Positions 1 through 9,637 of a stretch of 64,000 bases of DNA are shown piece after piece. Position 1 is the first letter of the stretch, and every line of letters begins with the position of its first letter. The notes under the pieces were generated by a model. It was not told where the DNA came from. It was given only the letters and a program-made list of their open reading frames with translations, and ran no database searches. The stretch comes from Haloarcula salina (GTDB taxonomy: Archaea > Halobacteriota > Halobacteria > Halobacteriales > Haloarculaceae). The stretch lies in contig NZ_WRXL01000004.1 of assembly GCF_010119195.1 (NCBI RefSeq), positions 186,001-250,000 of the forward strand, in the 5' to 3' direction. The translations under genes and the position numbers were made by a program.

Positions 1-330
1 CGCAAGGGCTCGGAGTTCCTCATGCTCCACCGCGCGAAGGGGCTCTCGGAGATGAAACAGCTCGCCCGCGCGGGGCGCAACTCGCTGCTCCCGCTGGTGA
101 CCTACTTCGCGCTCCGGACGGGGATGCTGTTCCAGGGCGTCATCACGCTTGAAGTGGTCTTCGCGTGGCCGGGCATCGGCCGCGCGCTCGTCCAGGCGAT
201 CCTCAATCAGGACTACCCCACCGTCCAGGCCGCCGTGTTCATCATGGCGCTCGCGGTCATCGTGATGAACCTCACTGCCGACATAGCGTATGCGAAACTC
301 GATCCGACGATCAAGGCGGGTGACGTCTGA
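1..330 (+). CDS. Dipeptide/oligopeptide ABC transporter permease (DppB/OppB type), 3' part
   Basis: Open reading frame 1 runs in from outside the window, so only the last 109 residues are visible. They match the C-terminal half of the BPD_transp_1 permease fold: the cytoplasmic EAA-type loop (AKGLSEMKQLARAGRNSL) followed by membrane segments with the family phrase YFALRTGMLFQGVITLEVVFAWPGIGRALVQ. The protein would sit in the cytoplasmic membrane and form the import channel with the permease encoded next. Its TGA stop shares a base with the next ATG (TGATG), indicating one operon. The 5' end and the substrate-binding protein are not in the window. Confidence 0.93.
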   Translation, partial: RKGSEFLMLHRAKGLSEMKQLARAGRNSLLPLVTYFALRTGMLFQGVITLEVVFAWPGIGRALVQAILNQDYPTVQAAVFIMALAVIVMNLTADIAYAKLDPTIKAGDV

Positions 331-1250
331 TGTCCGGGTACTCCCTCGACGCCGAGACCGCACGCGACCGGCTCAGCTCGGAGTTCGGTCGCGCGAAAGA
401 GACCATGGCCGTCGTCTGGCAGGACACCGGGGCGAAGTTCGGCCTCGTCATCCTCGCCAGCTTCGTGTTCATCGGGCTCTTCGGCCCGTACATCGCGCCG
501 TACCACCCGATCGAGGACACGCTCCGCCGCCAGGGCGCGATGATGCGACTGACCGCGCCCAGCGGGAAGGCGCTGCTCGGAACGACCTCCTTCGGGAAGG
601 ACGTGCTGAGCCAGTTCCTCGCCGGCGCGCGGCCGACGCTCATCATCGGGCTGTTCGGCGGCATCGGGACCGGAATCCTGGGCTTCCTCGTCGGCCTCAC
701 GAGCGGGTACTTCGGCGGTCGCATCGACGAGTTCCTGATGCGGCTGACCGACCTCACGTTCGCGCTCCCGCTCCTGCCGATGGCGCTGCTCATCCTGTCG
801 TTCGTCTCGCCGAACGTCTGGCTCATCACCGCCGTGCTGGTGATCTTCCTCTGGAAGATGCCGGCGCGGGTCATCCGCTCCGAGGTGATGACCGTCAAGG
901 AGCGGACGTTCGTGAAGTCCGCTCGCGCGAGGGGCGCGGGCCACCTGCGGACGATGTTCCTCCACGTCGCGCCGAACGTGCTGGGCATCGGCTTCCTGTA
1001 CACCGCCTACGCCGTCGGGTGGTCGATCGTCGCCGGGGCGTCGCTCGCGTTCCTCGGGTTCGGTGACCCGACGACCACCTCCTGGGGCCGGATGCTCCAG
1101 CAGGTGTTCCGCTCGGGCGCGATTCGGGTCGCCTGGTGGTGGGTGCTCCCGCCCGCGTTCGGTATCGCCGCCGTGACGACCTCGGTCTTCCTCGTCGGGC
1201 GCGCCTTCGAGGAGATCGTCAACCCCGAACTGCAGACGGAGGAACAATGA
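330..1250 (+). CDS. Dipeptide/oligopeptide ABC transporter permease (DppC/OppC type)
   Basis: A 306-residue protein, a usual length for DppC-type permeases. There is an N-terminal cytoplasmic stretch of about 40 residues, a first membrane helix (LVILASFVFIGLFGPYIAPY), then a BPD_transp_1 domain with five further hydrophobic segments and the EAA loop near residues 180-200 (MTVKERTFVKSARARGAGH). The sequence AGASLAFLGFGDPTTTSWG is typical of OppC/DppC. The start ATG overlaps the upstream stop and the stop overlaps the next ATG (ATGA), so translation is probably coupled through the operon. The substrate class (peptides, nickel or sugars) cannot be decided from the permease alone. Confidence 0.94.
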   Translation: MSGYSLDAETARDRLSSEFGRAKETMAVVWQDTGAKFGLVILASFVFIGLFGPYIAPYHPIEDTLRRQGAMMRLTAPSGKALLGTTSFGKDVLSQFLAGARPTLIIGLFGGIGTGILGFLVGLTSGYFGGRIDEFLMRLTDLTFALPLLPMALLILSFVSPNVWLITAVLVIFLWKMPARVIRSEVMTVKERTFVKSARARGAGHLRTMFLHVAPNVLGIGFLYTAYAVGWSIVAGASLAFLGFGDPTTTSWGRMLQQVFRSGAIRVAWWWVLPPAFGIAAVTTSVFLVGRAFEEIVNPELQTEEQ

Positions 1251-3367
1251 GCCTGCTCGAAGTCGACGACGTGAAGATCACGTATCGAACGCCCGACAAA
1301 GACGTCCACGCGGTCAACAACGTCTCCTTCTCCATCGAGGAGGGGGACAACTACGGGCTCGTCGGCGAGTCCGGCTCCGGGAAGTCGACCCTCGCGAAGT
1401 CCGTGCTCGGACTGCTCGACGACAACGGCGAGATCCGCTCCGGGAGCATCACGTTCAACGGGCGCGAGCTGACGAACCTCTCCGAGCGGGAGTGGCGCGA
1501 CGTCCGCTGGGAGGAGATCGCCTACATCCCACAGAGCGCGATGGACTCGCTCGACCCCGTGATGACCGTCGGCGAGCAGATCCGCGAGGCGATCCACACG
1601 CACAAGGACGTCACCGACGCCGCCGCCAACGAGCGCGTCGAAGAGGTCTTCGACATCGTCGGACTCGATCCGGGGCGGACCGAGGACTACCCCCACGAGT
1701 TCTCGGGCGGGATGCGCCAGCGCGTCACCATCGCGATGGCGCTGGTCCTCGACCCCGACCTCATCATCGCCGACGAGCCGACGACCGGGCTGGACGTCAT
1801 CGTCCAGGACAAGATCGTCCAGAAGCTCATGGAGATCCAGGAGGAGATCGACAGCTCGCTGCTCCTCATCACCCACGAGGTCGGCGTCGTCGCGGAGACC
1901 TGCGACGAGGTGTCGGTGCTCTACGGCGGGAAGGTGATGGAGCAGGGCAAGACCTTCGACGTGTTCAACGACCCGCACAACCCCTACACGATGGGGCTGA
2001 AGAACGCCTTCCCGGAGGTCGACGAGTTCGACGAGAACGCCATCTCCATCCCGGGGTCGCTCCCGGACCTCGTAGAGGAGCCGACCGGCTGCGTCTTCCG
2101 GAACCGCTGTCCGTTCGCGACGGAGGAGTGCGAGAGCGCGCACCCGCCGCTGGTCGGCGACGAGGACCAGGCCTCGGCCTGTTACTACAACGACCGGGCC
2201 GACGAACTTCAGGAGCGGGCGGCCGACCCGGAGACCTGGGGCATCGACGTGCCCGAGGACGACGAGGGGAGCGACGTTGGCGAGGTCATCGTGGAGACCG
2301 ACGGGCTGGAGAAGTGGTTCGAGCAGTCCCAGTCGATCGTCGCCGACCTCCTCGGCGGGGAACCGAACTACGTCAAGGCGGTCAACGGCGTGGATCTCGA
2401 CATCCGCGAGGGAGAGATCCTCGGCATCGCCGGCGAGTCCGGCTGTGGAAAGTCGACGCTCGCGGAGGTCGTCTCAGCGCTGCAGTCCCAGACCGGCGGC
2501 GACATCCTCTTCGAGGGGCGACCCGTCGACGACCTGCTCGACGAGGACACGAAGCAGTTCCGCTCGAAGGTGCAGTTCATCTTCCAGGACCCCTTCGACT
2601 CGCTCAACCCCCGCCAGCGCGTGCGGGCCGCGGTCAGCGAACCGCTGAAAGTCCAGGGCGTCGAGCCCGAGGAGATCGAGCGGCGGGTCCGCCAGACGGT
2701 CTCGGACGTCGGCCTCAATCCGCCGGAGAAGTACCTCGACAAGCACCCCGACCAGCTCTCTGGCGGGGAGCGCCAGCGAGTCGCCATCGCCCAGGCGCTC
2801 GTGCTCGATCCGCGCCTGCTCATCTGCGACGAGCCGGCGTCGATGCTCGACGTGTCGCTGAAGGCCAACATCCTCAACATCCTCCGGGAGATGGCCGACG
2901 AGCGCGACATCGGGATCGCCTACATCTCGCACGACCTGGCGAGCCTCTCGCAGATCGCCGACCGCCTGGCGGTGATGTACCTCGGGCGCGTGGTCGAGAC
3001 CGGACCCACCGAGGAGGTCGTCGAGAACCCGAAGCATCCCTACGCGGCCTCCCTGCTCGAGGCGTCGCCGCGGGCCGACCCGAGTATCGACCGTCAGCGT
3101 GTCCTGCTCCCGGGCGAGCCGCCGAACCCGGTCGACCTCCCGGGCGGCTGTAACTTCGCACCGCGCTGTCCGAAGGCGACGGACAAGTGCCGACAGGAAG
3201 ACCCCGCCCGCTCGGAGTTCGCCGACGGCGACCACGAGGCGGCGTGTTTCTACCCCGTCGAGGACATCGAGAGCGAACTGCTCGCTCGATACGCCCGCGA
3301 GCGAGAGCAGGCGGACCGCGAGTCGGCCGCGAACATCGCGGAACACGAGCCGGCCACGGAGACGTAG
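1247..3367 (+). CDS. Fused double-ATPase subunit of dipeptide/oligopeptide ABC transporter (DppD-DppF)
   Basis: A 706-residue protein with two complete ABC ATPase halves, each followed by an oligopeptide-type C-terminal cysteine extension (CVFRNRCPFATEEC and CNFAPRCPKATDKC). Half one has Walker A GESGSGKST near residue 40 and signature FSGGMRQRV; half two has Walker A GESGCGKST and signature LSGGERQRV. In many bacteria these are separate DppD and DppF proteins; here they are one polypeptide that can energise both sites. The reading frame is open further upstream, but the ATG overlapping the permease stop (ATGA) starts exactly at the conserved MSLLEVDDVKITY beginning and was chosen. It ends the transport operon. 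Confidence 0.94.
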   Translation: MSLLEVDDVKITYRTPDKDVHAVNNVSFSIEEGDNYGLVGESGSGKSTLAKSVLGLLDDNGEIRSGSITFNGRELTNLSEREWRDVRWEEIAYIPQSAMDSLDPVMTVGEQIREAIHTHKDVTDAAANERVEEVFDIVGLDPGRTEDYPHEFSGGMRQRVTIAMALVLDPDLIIADEPTTGLDVIVQDKIVQKLMEIQEEIDSSLLLITHEVGVVAETCDEVSVLYGGKVMEQGKTFDVFNDPHNPYTMGLKNAFPEVDEFDENAISIPGSLPDLVEEPTGCVFRNRCPFATEECESAHPPLVGDEDQASACYYNDRADELQERAADPETWGIDVPEDDEGSDVGEVIVETDGLEKWFEQSQSIVADLLGGEPNYVKAVNGVDLDIREGEILGIAGESGCGKSTLAEVVSALQSQTGGDILFEGRPVDDLLDEDTKQFRSKVQFIFQDPFDSLNPRQRVRAAVSEPLKVQGVEPEEIERRVRQTVSDVGLNPPEKYLDKHPDQLSGGERQRVAIAQALVLDPRLLICDEPASMLDVSLKANILNILREMADERDIGIAYISHDLASLSQIADRLAVMYLGRVVETGPTEEVVENPKHPYAASLLEASPRADPSIDRQRVLLPGEPPNPVDLPGGCNFAPRCPKATDKCRQEDPARSEFADGDHEAACFYPVEDIESELLARYAREREQADRESAANIAEHEPATET

Positions 3368-4777
3368 ATGACAGCGGGCACCCCGTTCGGAGCGGCGACG
3401 CTCGACGCCGTGGCCCCGGCCTTCCAGGTCGGGGGCACGCCGGTTCCGAACAGCGCGATCGCCGTCGGCGGGGCCGCCCTCATCGCCGTGCTCATCGGCA
3501 TCTCGGCGTTCTTCTCGTCGTCCGAGATCGCGATGTTCTCGCTTCCCGCCCACCGCGTCGACGCGCTCGTGGAGGACGGCGTCCCCGGCTCGGAGACGCT
3601 GGCGGCGCTCAAGGGCGATCCACACCGCCTGCTCGTCACCATCCTCGTCGGGAACAACCTCGTCAACATCGCGATGTCGTCGCTCGCGACGGGGCTGCTG
3701 GTCGTGCTCGGCTTCGGGCAGGGGCAGGCCGTTACGGTCGCGACGTTCGGCATCACCGCGCTGGTGTTGCTGTTCGGCGAGAGCGCCCCCAAGAGCTACG
3801 CGGTCGAGAACACCGAGTCCTGGGCGCTCCGGATAGCGAAACCGCTGAAGCTCGCCGAGTACGTCCTGCTGCCGCTCGTCCTGTTGTTCGACTACCTCAC
3901 CCGCGTCGTCAACAAGGTCACGGGCGGCCGGTCGGCCATCGAGACCTCCTACGTCACCCGCGAGGAGATCCAGAACATCATCGAGACGGGCGAGCGCGAG
4001 GGCGTGCTGGACGAGGAGGAACGAGAGATGCTCCAGCGCACCCTGCGGTTCAACGACACCATCGCCAAGGAGGTGATGACGCCCCGCCTCGACATGACCG
4101 CGGTCCCGAAGACGGCGTCCGTCGAGGAGGCCCTGGAGACCTGTATCCAGAGCGGCCACACCCACCTGCCGGTGTACGAGCGGAGCCTGGACAACGTCGT
4201 CGGCATCGTCCACGTCCACGACCTCGTCGGCGGGCGCACCGACGGCGGGGACCGCGGCGGGTCCGAACCCCTGTCCGACCTCGTCGAACCGGTGCTTCAC
4301 GTCCCCGAGTCGAAGAACGTCGACGACCTGCTGACCGAGATGCGCAAGGAGCGCATCCACGTCGTCATCGTCATCGACGAGTTCGGGACGACGGAGGGCC
4401 TGCTCACCATCGAGGACCTGACCGAGGAGATCGTCGGCGAGATCCTCGAGGGCGAGGAGCGCGAGCCCATCGAGTTCGTCGACGACGACACGGTCGTCGT
4501 CAAGGGCGAGGTCAACGTCAACGAGGTCAACGAGGCGCTCGGCATCGACCTGCCCGAGGGCGAGGAGTTCGAGACCGTCGCGGGGTCCCTGTTCAACCGC
4601 GCCGGCCGCCTCGTCGAGGAGGGCGAGACGTTCGCGTTCGACGGCGTCGAGATCGGCGTCGAGCGCGTCGAGAACACGCGCATCACGCGGGCCCGGCTCC
4701 GGCGCGTCGACGACGGCGACGACGCGGACACGGCGGAGTCGGCCGCCGAGGTCGGCTCGGAGTCCAACGCGTCGTGA
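3368..4777 (+). CDS. CNNM/CorC-type membrane protein (DUF21-CBS-CorC_HlyC)
   Basis: A 469-residue protein whose ATG follows the transporter stop without a gap. Order of domains: DUF21/CNNM membrane domain (about residues 30-190, with the ISAFFSSSEIAMFSL motif typical of the family), a CBS-domain pair (about 210-340; EVMTPRLDMTAVP and DEFGTTEGLLTIEDLTEEIVGEI), and a CorC_HlyC domain (about 355-445). CNNM/CorC proteins are implicated in magnesium or other divalent cation export; the older name hemolysin is misleading. The ORF is adjacent to the ABC operon but has no obvious functional link to it. The C-terminal tail is acidic and probably disordered. Confidence 0.92.
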   Translation: MTAGTPFGAATLDAVAPAFQVGGTPVPNSAIAVGGAALIAVLIGISAFFSSSEIAMFSLPAHRVDALVEDGVPGSETLAALKGDPHRLLVTILVGNNLVNIAMSSLATGLLVVLGFGQGQAVTVATFGITALVLLFGESAPKSYAVENTESWALRIAKPLKLAEYVLLPLVLLFDYLTRVVNKVTGGRSAIETSYVTREEIQNIIETGEREGVLDEEEREMLQRTLRFNDTIAKEVMTPRLDMTAVPKTASVEEALETCIQSGHTHLPVYERSLDNVVGIVHVHDLVGGRTDGGDRGGSEPLSDLVEPVLHVPESKNVDDLLTEMRKERIHVVIVIDEFGTTEGLLTIEDLTEEIVGEILEGEEREPIEFVDDDTVVVKGEVNVNEVNEALGIDLPEGEEFETVAGSLFNRAGRLVEEGETFAFDGVEIGVERVENTRITRARLRRVDDGDDADTAESAAEVGSESNAS

Positions 4778-4813
4778 GGGGCCAGTAGTTCCTCTCGAAA
4801 TCTTCTCCCACCT

Positions 4814-6271
4814 TCACAGCACGAGCGGCCAGTAGACCAGCCACGACGCCGCGACGACGGCGAGCGACAGCGCCATCGTCACCAGCCCGAACGACACCAC
4901 GTCGCGATGTGAGAGCGGCCCGCGGTCCATCGAGACGAGGACCGCCGAGGTGTTGAACGGCAGAATCGTGGTCGCCCCGACGACGAGCAGGACGGAGAGC
5001 GCGAGCGGGATACGAGCGACGTCGAACGCGTCGGCGAACTCCAGCACGATGGGGAGCGCGACGACGATGGCCGCCGACCCGGTCGAGAACAGCACGCGGA
5101 TCCCGACCGCGAGCGCCAGCAGCACGGCGACGACCTGCCAGTGGGCGAGCGCGGCGAACGGGACCGCCCGCGTGAGCGTCTCGACGACGTAGTCGAGCGT
5201 GCCCGTCGACTGCATCACGTCCAGAATCGACAGCATCGCGCCGATGAGGAAGACGATGCCCCAGCTCACCTCGCGCACGTCCTCCGTCCCGATGACGTCC
5301 ACGCCGGGCAGTGACAGGACGAACACGGCCGCGGCGGCGGGCACGACCGTCGGGACGCCGACGAACGAGCCGACGATCCACGCCAGGACGGTCGCGCCCA
5401 TGACGCCGGCGACGAGGCGCTGTTCGCGGGACGACCCCTCCGCGGGCGAGTCGGTCCCGAGCGGGGCCGACTCCCCGCCCGTCGCGCCGCTCCCGTCGGC
5501 GGTCGCGACCGTCGTCTCGCCGTCGACCGAACTGAACGCCGCCGCGGCGACGGTCCCCAGTCCGAACAGCGCGATGGTCGGCGGGATCATCAGCACGGCC
5601 CACTCGACCCACGTGACCGGCCGCACGTTCGCGGTGACGATCTCCGAGGTGACGAGCGCCATTCCGCCGCCGGTCATCAGCGCCATCGACGCGATGGGGT
5701 TGACGTGGCCCAACAGGAGGAAGGCCCCGCGCTCGAAGCCGCTGCCCTCGCCCAGCCCGTAGGCGTCGACGAGGCGCTCGACGATGGGGATGAACGTCAC
5801 CGCGCGGGCCATCGCCGAGGGGACGAACGCCGCGAGCATGAGGACGTGCGCCGCCAGCGAGCGGTAGGTCTGTCGCGGCGTCTGCTCGCCAGCGAGAAGC
5901 CGCTGTGCCACGCGGCGGTCCAGGCCGACGCTGGAGATGGAGTTGCTGAGCAGGAGCAAGAGCAGGAGGAAGAAGACGAGCGACGAGGCGTAGCCGGTGG
6001 CCGCCGCGGCGAAGGTGTCGGCGACGCCGAGCGCGTACAGCAGCGTCACGCCGAGCGCGCTGGAGACGACGTACGGAACCGGCTCGGTCAGCCACAGGAC
6101 CAGCGCGAGCAGGAACACCGCGAGGACGCGCCGGATCGCCGGAGACGCGCCGGGCGGCGTCGGGCCGACGAGACCGTAGCCGAGAAACAGCGCCGCCGCG
6201 ACCAGTCCACCGAACTGCGGCACCGAGAGGCCGCCCGGAAGTGCAGGCCCCTCGGTGCGTCGTTCGCCCAT
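4814..6271 (-). CDS. SLC13/DASS-family sodium-coupled anion transporter
   Basis: A 485-residue polytopic membrane protein with about 11-13 hydrophobic segments. The phrase LALVLWLTEPVPYVVSSALGV followed by FFLLLLLLLSNSISSVGLDRR is the N-terminal signature of the divalent anion/sodium symporter family (dicarboxylate, sulfate or phosphate). Two hairpin-like repeats, around GHVNPIASMALMTGGGMALV and FSTGSAAIVVALPIV, agree with the inverted-repeat fold. The frame stays open to 6376, but the upstream part is hydrophilic and Pro/Arg-rich; the Met at 6271 directly precedes GERRTEGPALPGG and the first helix, so it was preferred. Substrate is not predictable. Confidence 0.88.
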   Translation of the reverse strand: MGERRTEGPALPGGLSVPQFGGLVAAALFLGYGLVGPTPPGASPAIRRVLAVFLLALVLWLTEPVPYVVSSALGVTLLYALGVADTFAAAATGYASSLVFFLLLLLLLSNSISSVGLDRRVAQRLLAGEQTPRQTYRSLAAHVLMLAAFVPSAMARAVTFIPIVERLVDAYGLGEGSGFERGAFLLLGHVNPIASMALMTGGGMALVTSEIVTANVRPVTWVEWAVLMIPPTIALFGLGTVAAAAFSSVDGETTVATADGSGATGGESAPLGTDSPAEGSSREQRLVAGVMGATVLAWIVGSFVGVPTVVPAAAAVFVLSLPGVDVIGTEDVREVSWGIVFLIGAMLSILDVMQSTGTLDYVVETLTRAVPFAALAHWQVVAVLLALAVGIRVLFSTGSAAIVVALPIVLEFADAFDVARIPLALSVLLVVGATTILPFNTSAVLVSMDRGPLSHRDVVSFGLVTMALSLAVVAASWLVYWPLVL

Positions 6272-6388
6272 TACAGGGGGTGTCGCCGGTCGGTCCAAAG
6301 TATCTGGTGGAAGCGACGGGCGCGCGGGCGCGATGGCGTCGCCGGCCACCGCTCTCTCGTGCCGCAGGGAGGACACTCCGCGATTCGA

Positions 6389-7420
6389 TCAGTCCCCGTC
6401 TGCGGCCGCCTGCAAGCGAGCGTAGGCCTCCCACGACGGGTCCGCGCCGGGGTGGGACTGGCGCGTCCCGTCGACGTACAGCCCCTCGCCCTCGCGCACC
6501 TCGCCAACGACGGCCGCGGGCGTCCCGCGGGCGTCGAGCGCCGCGACCGCGTCGGCGGCGTCCGCGGGGTCAACCGCGGCCAGCAGCGTCCCGCAACTGG
6601 AGACGTGCCAGGGGTCGACGCCGACGGCGTCACACACGTCGGCGACGCCGTCAGCCACCGGGACCGCGTCGCTGTCCACGTCGAAGCGGACGCCCGCGCC
6701 GTCGGCCATCTCGATCAGCGCGCCGGTGATACCGCCCTCGGTCGCGTCGTGCATCGCCGTCACTTCGCCCGTGCCCGCGACGGCCGCCGCGTCCTCGACG
6801 ACGGCGGTGTCGGCGAGTCGCTCCTGCGCGACGGCGACGCGCTCCGGCGGCAGGTCGAGCGCCGCCGGAAAGAGGCGGGCGAACAGGCCCGCTATCTCGG
6901 CGGCCGGGCCGGTTCCGACGACGAGTCTGTCGCCGGGTCGCGCTCCGTCCGGCCGGACGACGTCGCCGTGGGACCCGACGCCGAGCGCCGTCGCACCGCC
7001 GACCCAGGAGTAGTCGACGCCGTCGTAGCGGGCGGTGTGGCCCGTGACGACGCTCACCCCCAGTTCATCTGCCCGGCCGGCCATCCCGCGCCACATCGCC
7101 GCGAGTTCGTCGTCGGTCATCTCCGGCGGGAGCGTGAACGTCACGGAGAGGTGCGACGGCGGGACGCCGGAGACCGCCACGTCTGCCAGCACCACGTCCA
7201 TCGCGAAGCGGCCGGCCGTCTCGAAGCCGAGGTCCGGCAGCACCGACAGCGGGTCGGTGGCCGTGACGAGCGCCTCGCCGCCCACGTCGATCACGCCGAA
7301 GTCGATGCCGTGGGTCGGCCCGAGCACCACGTCGTCGCGGTCCGCGCCGAGTTCCGGGTAGATTACCCGGTCGAACACCTCGCGGTCGATCTTGCCCAGG
7401 TCACTCACGGCCCGACCCAC
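6389..7420 (-). CDS. HypE/PurM-like AIR synthase family protein
   Basis: A 343-residue protein with AIR-synthase N-terminal and C-terminal domains. Visible features are DDVVLGPTHGIDFGVIDVGG near the start (ATP-binding region), ATDPLSVLPDLGFETAGRFAMD, VTGHTARYD, and MHDATEGGITGALIEMADGAGV (second domain). This is the fold of HypE, ThiL, PurM and SelD. The C-terminal Pro-Arg-Ile-Cys tail that HypE uses for cyanide transfer is absent (the protein ends ARLQAAADGD), so a hydrogenase role is unlikely. Haloarchaeal relatives are usually annotated only as AIR synthase-related. The substrate is unknown. The gene lies 24 bp downstream of rqcH on the same strand. Confidence 0.9.
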   Translation of the reverse strand: MGRAVSDLGKIDREVFDRVIYPELGADRDDVVLGPTHGIDFGVIDVGGEALVTATDPLSVLPDLGFETAGRFAMDVVLADVAVSGVPPSHLSVTFTLPPEMTDDELAAMWRGMAGRADELGVSVVTGHTARYDGVDYSWVGGATALGVGSHGDVVRPDGARPGDRLVVGTGPAAEIAGLFARLFPAALDLPPERVAVAQERLADTAVVEDAAAVAGTGEVTAMHDATEGGITGALIEMADGAGVRFDVDSDAVPVADGVADVCDAVGVDPWHVSSCGTLLAAVDPADAADAVAALDARGTPAAVVGEVREGEGLYVDGTRQSHPGADPSWEAYARLQAAADGD

Positions 7421-7444
7421 CCCGAGCGCTCCGCGACCCGCACA

Positions 7445-9601
7445 TCACTCGTCCACCATCCGACTGCCGCCCGGTGGCAGGAACTCCTGTATCTGGTCCG
7501 GGCTGGCGACCTTGCGGACGAACGACTCGTCGGCGAACCGGGACCTGAACTCTCGGTAGAGCCGCTTTGCGATGTCGTTCTGGGCGTACTGGCCCGGTTC
7601 GACGACGATCGTCGTCGCCGCCTGTCCCTCGATTGCCGCCGGGGGGCCGCCGATGACCCGCGTCTCGTCCTCGCAGGTGATGCCGACGCCGACGCCGGCG
7701 GGCGTGTCCTCGAAGTACGTCCGGTCGCCGCGAACGGCGAAGCCGCCCTTCTCCAGGTACTCGCCGCTCTCGGGCGTCTTCGACACCTGGTCGGGATCGA
7801 CCATGTACGCGTCGCCGGCGAAGCGGCCGTCCTTCCAGACCGAGGAGTACGAGACGGCGAACTGCGCGGCCTGGTCGAGCGACGACTGCGGGAAGTCGAC
7901 CTCCTTGGCCGGCTCGCTCGGGCCGGTCGCTTTCAGCACCGTGACCGGGCCGCCGTGGGCCTGCGCGTGGAAGAACTTGTCACCGCGTTCGAGGTACTTC
8001 TGGACGAGCTCCTCGTTGTCGTCGGCGTCGCGGCCGCCGATGACGAGGAAGCCGTCGGAGGTGTGGAACCAGCGGAACTGCTCGTACCAGTGCTCGGTCG
8101 AGCGCGTGGGGATCGACGCCTCGGCGAGCCAGTCGGTCGGTTCGTCCGCGTCGGCCTCGCTCGCGGACCCGCCCTCGTCATCCTCTTTCTCCCACTCGTC
8201 GCGCCGTTGCTTGACCGCTTCGAGGTCCTCGCGGGTGTCCTCGATGGCGGCGAGCGCGCCCTCCTTCTTCTCCTCGATGCGCTTCGCCTCCTTGTACAGT
8301 TCGTCGGCGTTCACCTCGACGCCCTCGGCGGCGTCGACCGTGACGCGCGTGCCGTCGATGTCGAGCGTGACGGTCCCCTCGCTCCCGTCCAGCGAGACGA
8401 CCGCCTCGGCGGCGGGGATGCCCCGCTCGGCGCCCTCGTCGAACTTGGCTTCGATCTCGTCCCACGCCACGTCGTCCTCGCGGGCGGCGCGCACGGTCGA
8501 CAGCACCTCGTCGACGAGGTCGTAGTGCGCGTACAGCAGCTCGGCCTTCTCGCGCTCGGCCTCGGCGTCGTCCTCGAAGTCCCCAATGGCCTGCTCCTGC
8601 TGCTGGATGATGCGCTTTTGTTTCTCGATCTCGGCCTCGAAGTCCGGGCGCTGGGTCTCGCCGCCCTCGACTTCCTCCTCGCGCTCGAAGTTGTAGAAGT
8701 AGTCGTCCAGCGCGGGATTGAACTCGGTGAACGTCTCGCTGTAACGGCCCTCGTACTCTTCGAGCGGGAGGGGCGTCACGTCGACGCGTCGGCGGTCCGG
8801 CTCGCCGTCGCCGTCTGCGCCGTCGCTCTCGCCCCCGTCCTCACCGACCGTCTCGTAGTACACCCGCGGGTCGACGTTGCCCTCGCGGAGCCGCGTGCCG
8901 AGTTCGTCGACGATGTCGTAGAGGCGCTGGAACTGGTCGTCGGTGAGTTCGCCGACGGCGACGTTGTAGTCGATGCCCGCGCGGGTACACAGCTCCTCGC
9001 CGTAGAGGCCGCCGAAGTTCAGCTGCGTCGCGAGCGTCCGCACGAGGTCGGAATCGGACTCCTCGATGCGGGCGACGAACCCCTCGTAGCCGACGGTCAG
9101 CGGATTGAACCGCGCCGACGGGAACTCGTAGGGGGTCCCCGGGGCGACGGTCCGCGACTTGAGCCGGACGGTCTCAAGGCAGTCGATGACCTCGCCGTGC
9201 TCGTCGAGAACGGCGACGTTGCCGTCGCCGAACAGCTCCGCGACGATGGTGGTCGAGCCGTCCTCGCGGTCGAACTCCAGTTCGATGATGCGGTCGAACT
9301 CGAACTGCTCGACACGGACGAGGTCGGCCCCCGAGAGCCGGTTCCGGAGCATCATCGCGAAGTCGGGCGGTCGGCCCGGCGCGTCCGGGACGTGGGCCGC
9401 GTCGGCGACGTGGGCGCGCTTCACGTCGCCGACCTCGATGACGAACTCCACCCGGCCGCGGTCGAAGTCCCGGAGCTTCAGCCTGACGAGGTCGTCCTCG
9501 GGGTAGAGGTACGCCTTGTCGAGCTTCGCGCCCTCGTAGCCGGCGAGCTCGCCCTCCAGGGCGGCGAGGTCGACGCTCGTCAGCTCCCGCTTGTGATCCA
9601 T
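7445..9601 (-). CDS. rqcH: Ribosome quality control protein RqcH (NFACT family)
   Basis: A 718-residue protein of the NFACT/NEMF/RqcH family. These proteins bind split large ribosomal subunits with a stalled peptidyl-tRNA and add a C-terminal tail. NFACT-N starts at MDHKRELTSVDLAALEGEL; the conserved Asp-Arg pair needed for tailing in bacterial RqcH is present as FDRIIELEF (D103-R104). A charged coiled-coil region (about 320-360 and 425-475) leads to NFACT-R/DUF814, with WYEQFRWFHTSDGFLVIGGRD and DKFFHAQAHGGPVTVLK. The length is usual for archaea. It heads a minus-strand pair with the HypE-like gene. Confidence 0.95.
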   Translation of the reverse strand: MDHKRELTSVDLAALEGELAGYEGAKLDKAYLYPEDDLVRLKLRDFDRGRVEFVIEVGDVKRAHVADAAHVPDAPGRPPDFAMMLRNRLSGADLVRVEQFEFDRIIELEFDREDGSTTIVAELFGDGNVAVLDEHGEVIDCLETVRLKSRTVAPGTPYEFPSARFNPLTVGYEGFVARIEESDSDLVRTLATQLNFGGLYGEELCTRAGIDYNVAVGELTDDQFQRLYDIVDELGTRLREGNVDPRVYYETVGEDGGESDGADGDGEPDRRRVDVTPLPLEEYEGRYSETFTEFNPALDDYFYNFEREEEVEGGETQRPDFEAEIEKQKRIIQQQEQAIGDFEDDAEAEREKAELLYAHYDLVDEVLSTVRAAREDDVAWDEIEAKFDEGAERGIPAAEAVVSLDGSEGTVTLDIDGTRVTVDAAEGVEVNADELYKEAKRIEEKKEGALAAIEDTREDLEAVKQRRDEWEKEDDEGGSASEADADEPTDWLAEASIPTRSTEHWYEQFRWFHTSDGFLVIGGRDADDNEELVQKYLERGDKFFHAQAHGGPVTVLKATGPSEPAKEVDFPQSSLDQAAQFAVSYSSVWKDGRFAGDAYMVDPDQVSKTPESGEYLEKGGFAVRGDRTYFEDTPAGVGVGITCEDETRVIGGPPAAIEGQAATTIVVEPGQYAQNDIAKRLYREFRSRFADESFVRKVASPDQIQEFLPPGGSRMVDE

Positions 9602-9637
9602 ATCGGTGGCTGTCGGCGGGGACCCAAAGGGGTTCCG

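Noticed and set aside
2474-4360. A 628-codon minus-strand reading frame
   Set aside because: Antisense to the ABC ATPase and CNNM genes, which have clear motifs.
6389-7420. Assignment of this gene as hydrogenase maturation factor hypE
   Set aside because: The essential C-terminal cysteine is missing and no hydrogenase gene is in the window, so only the superfamily name is given.
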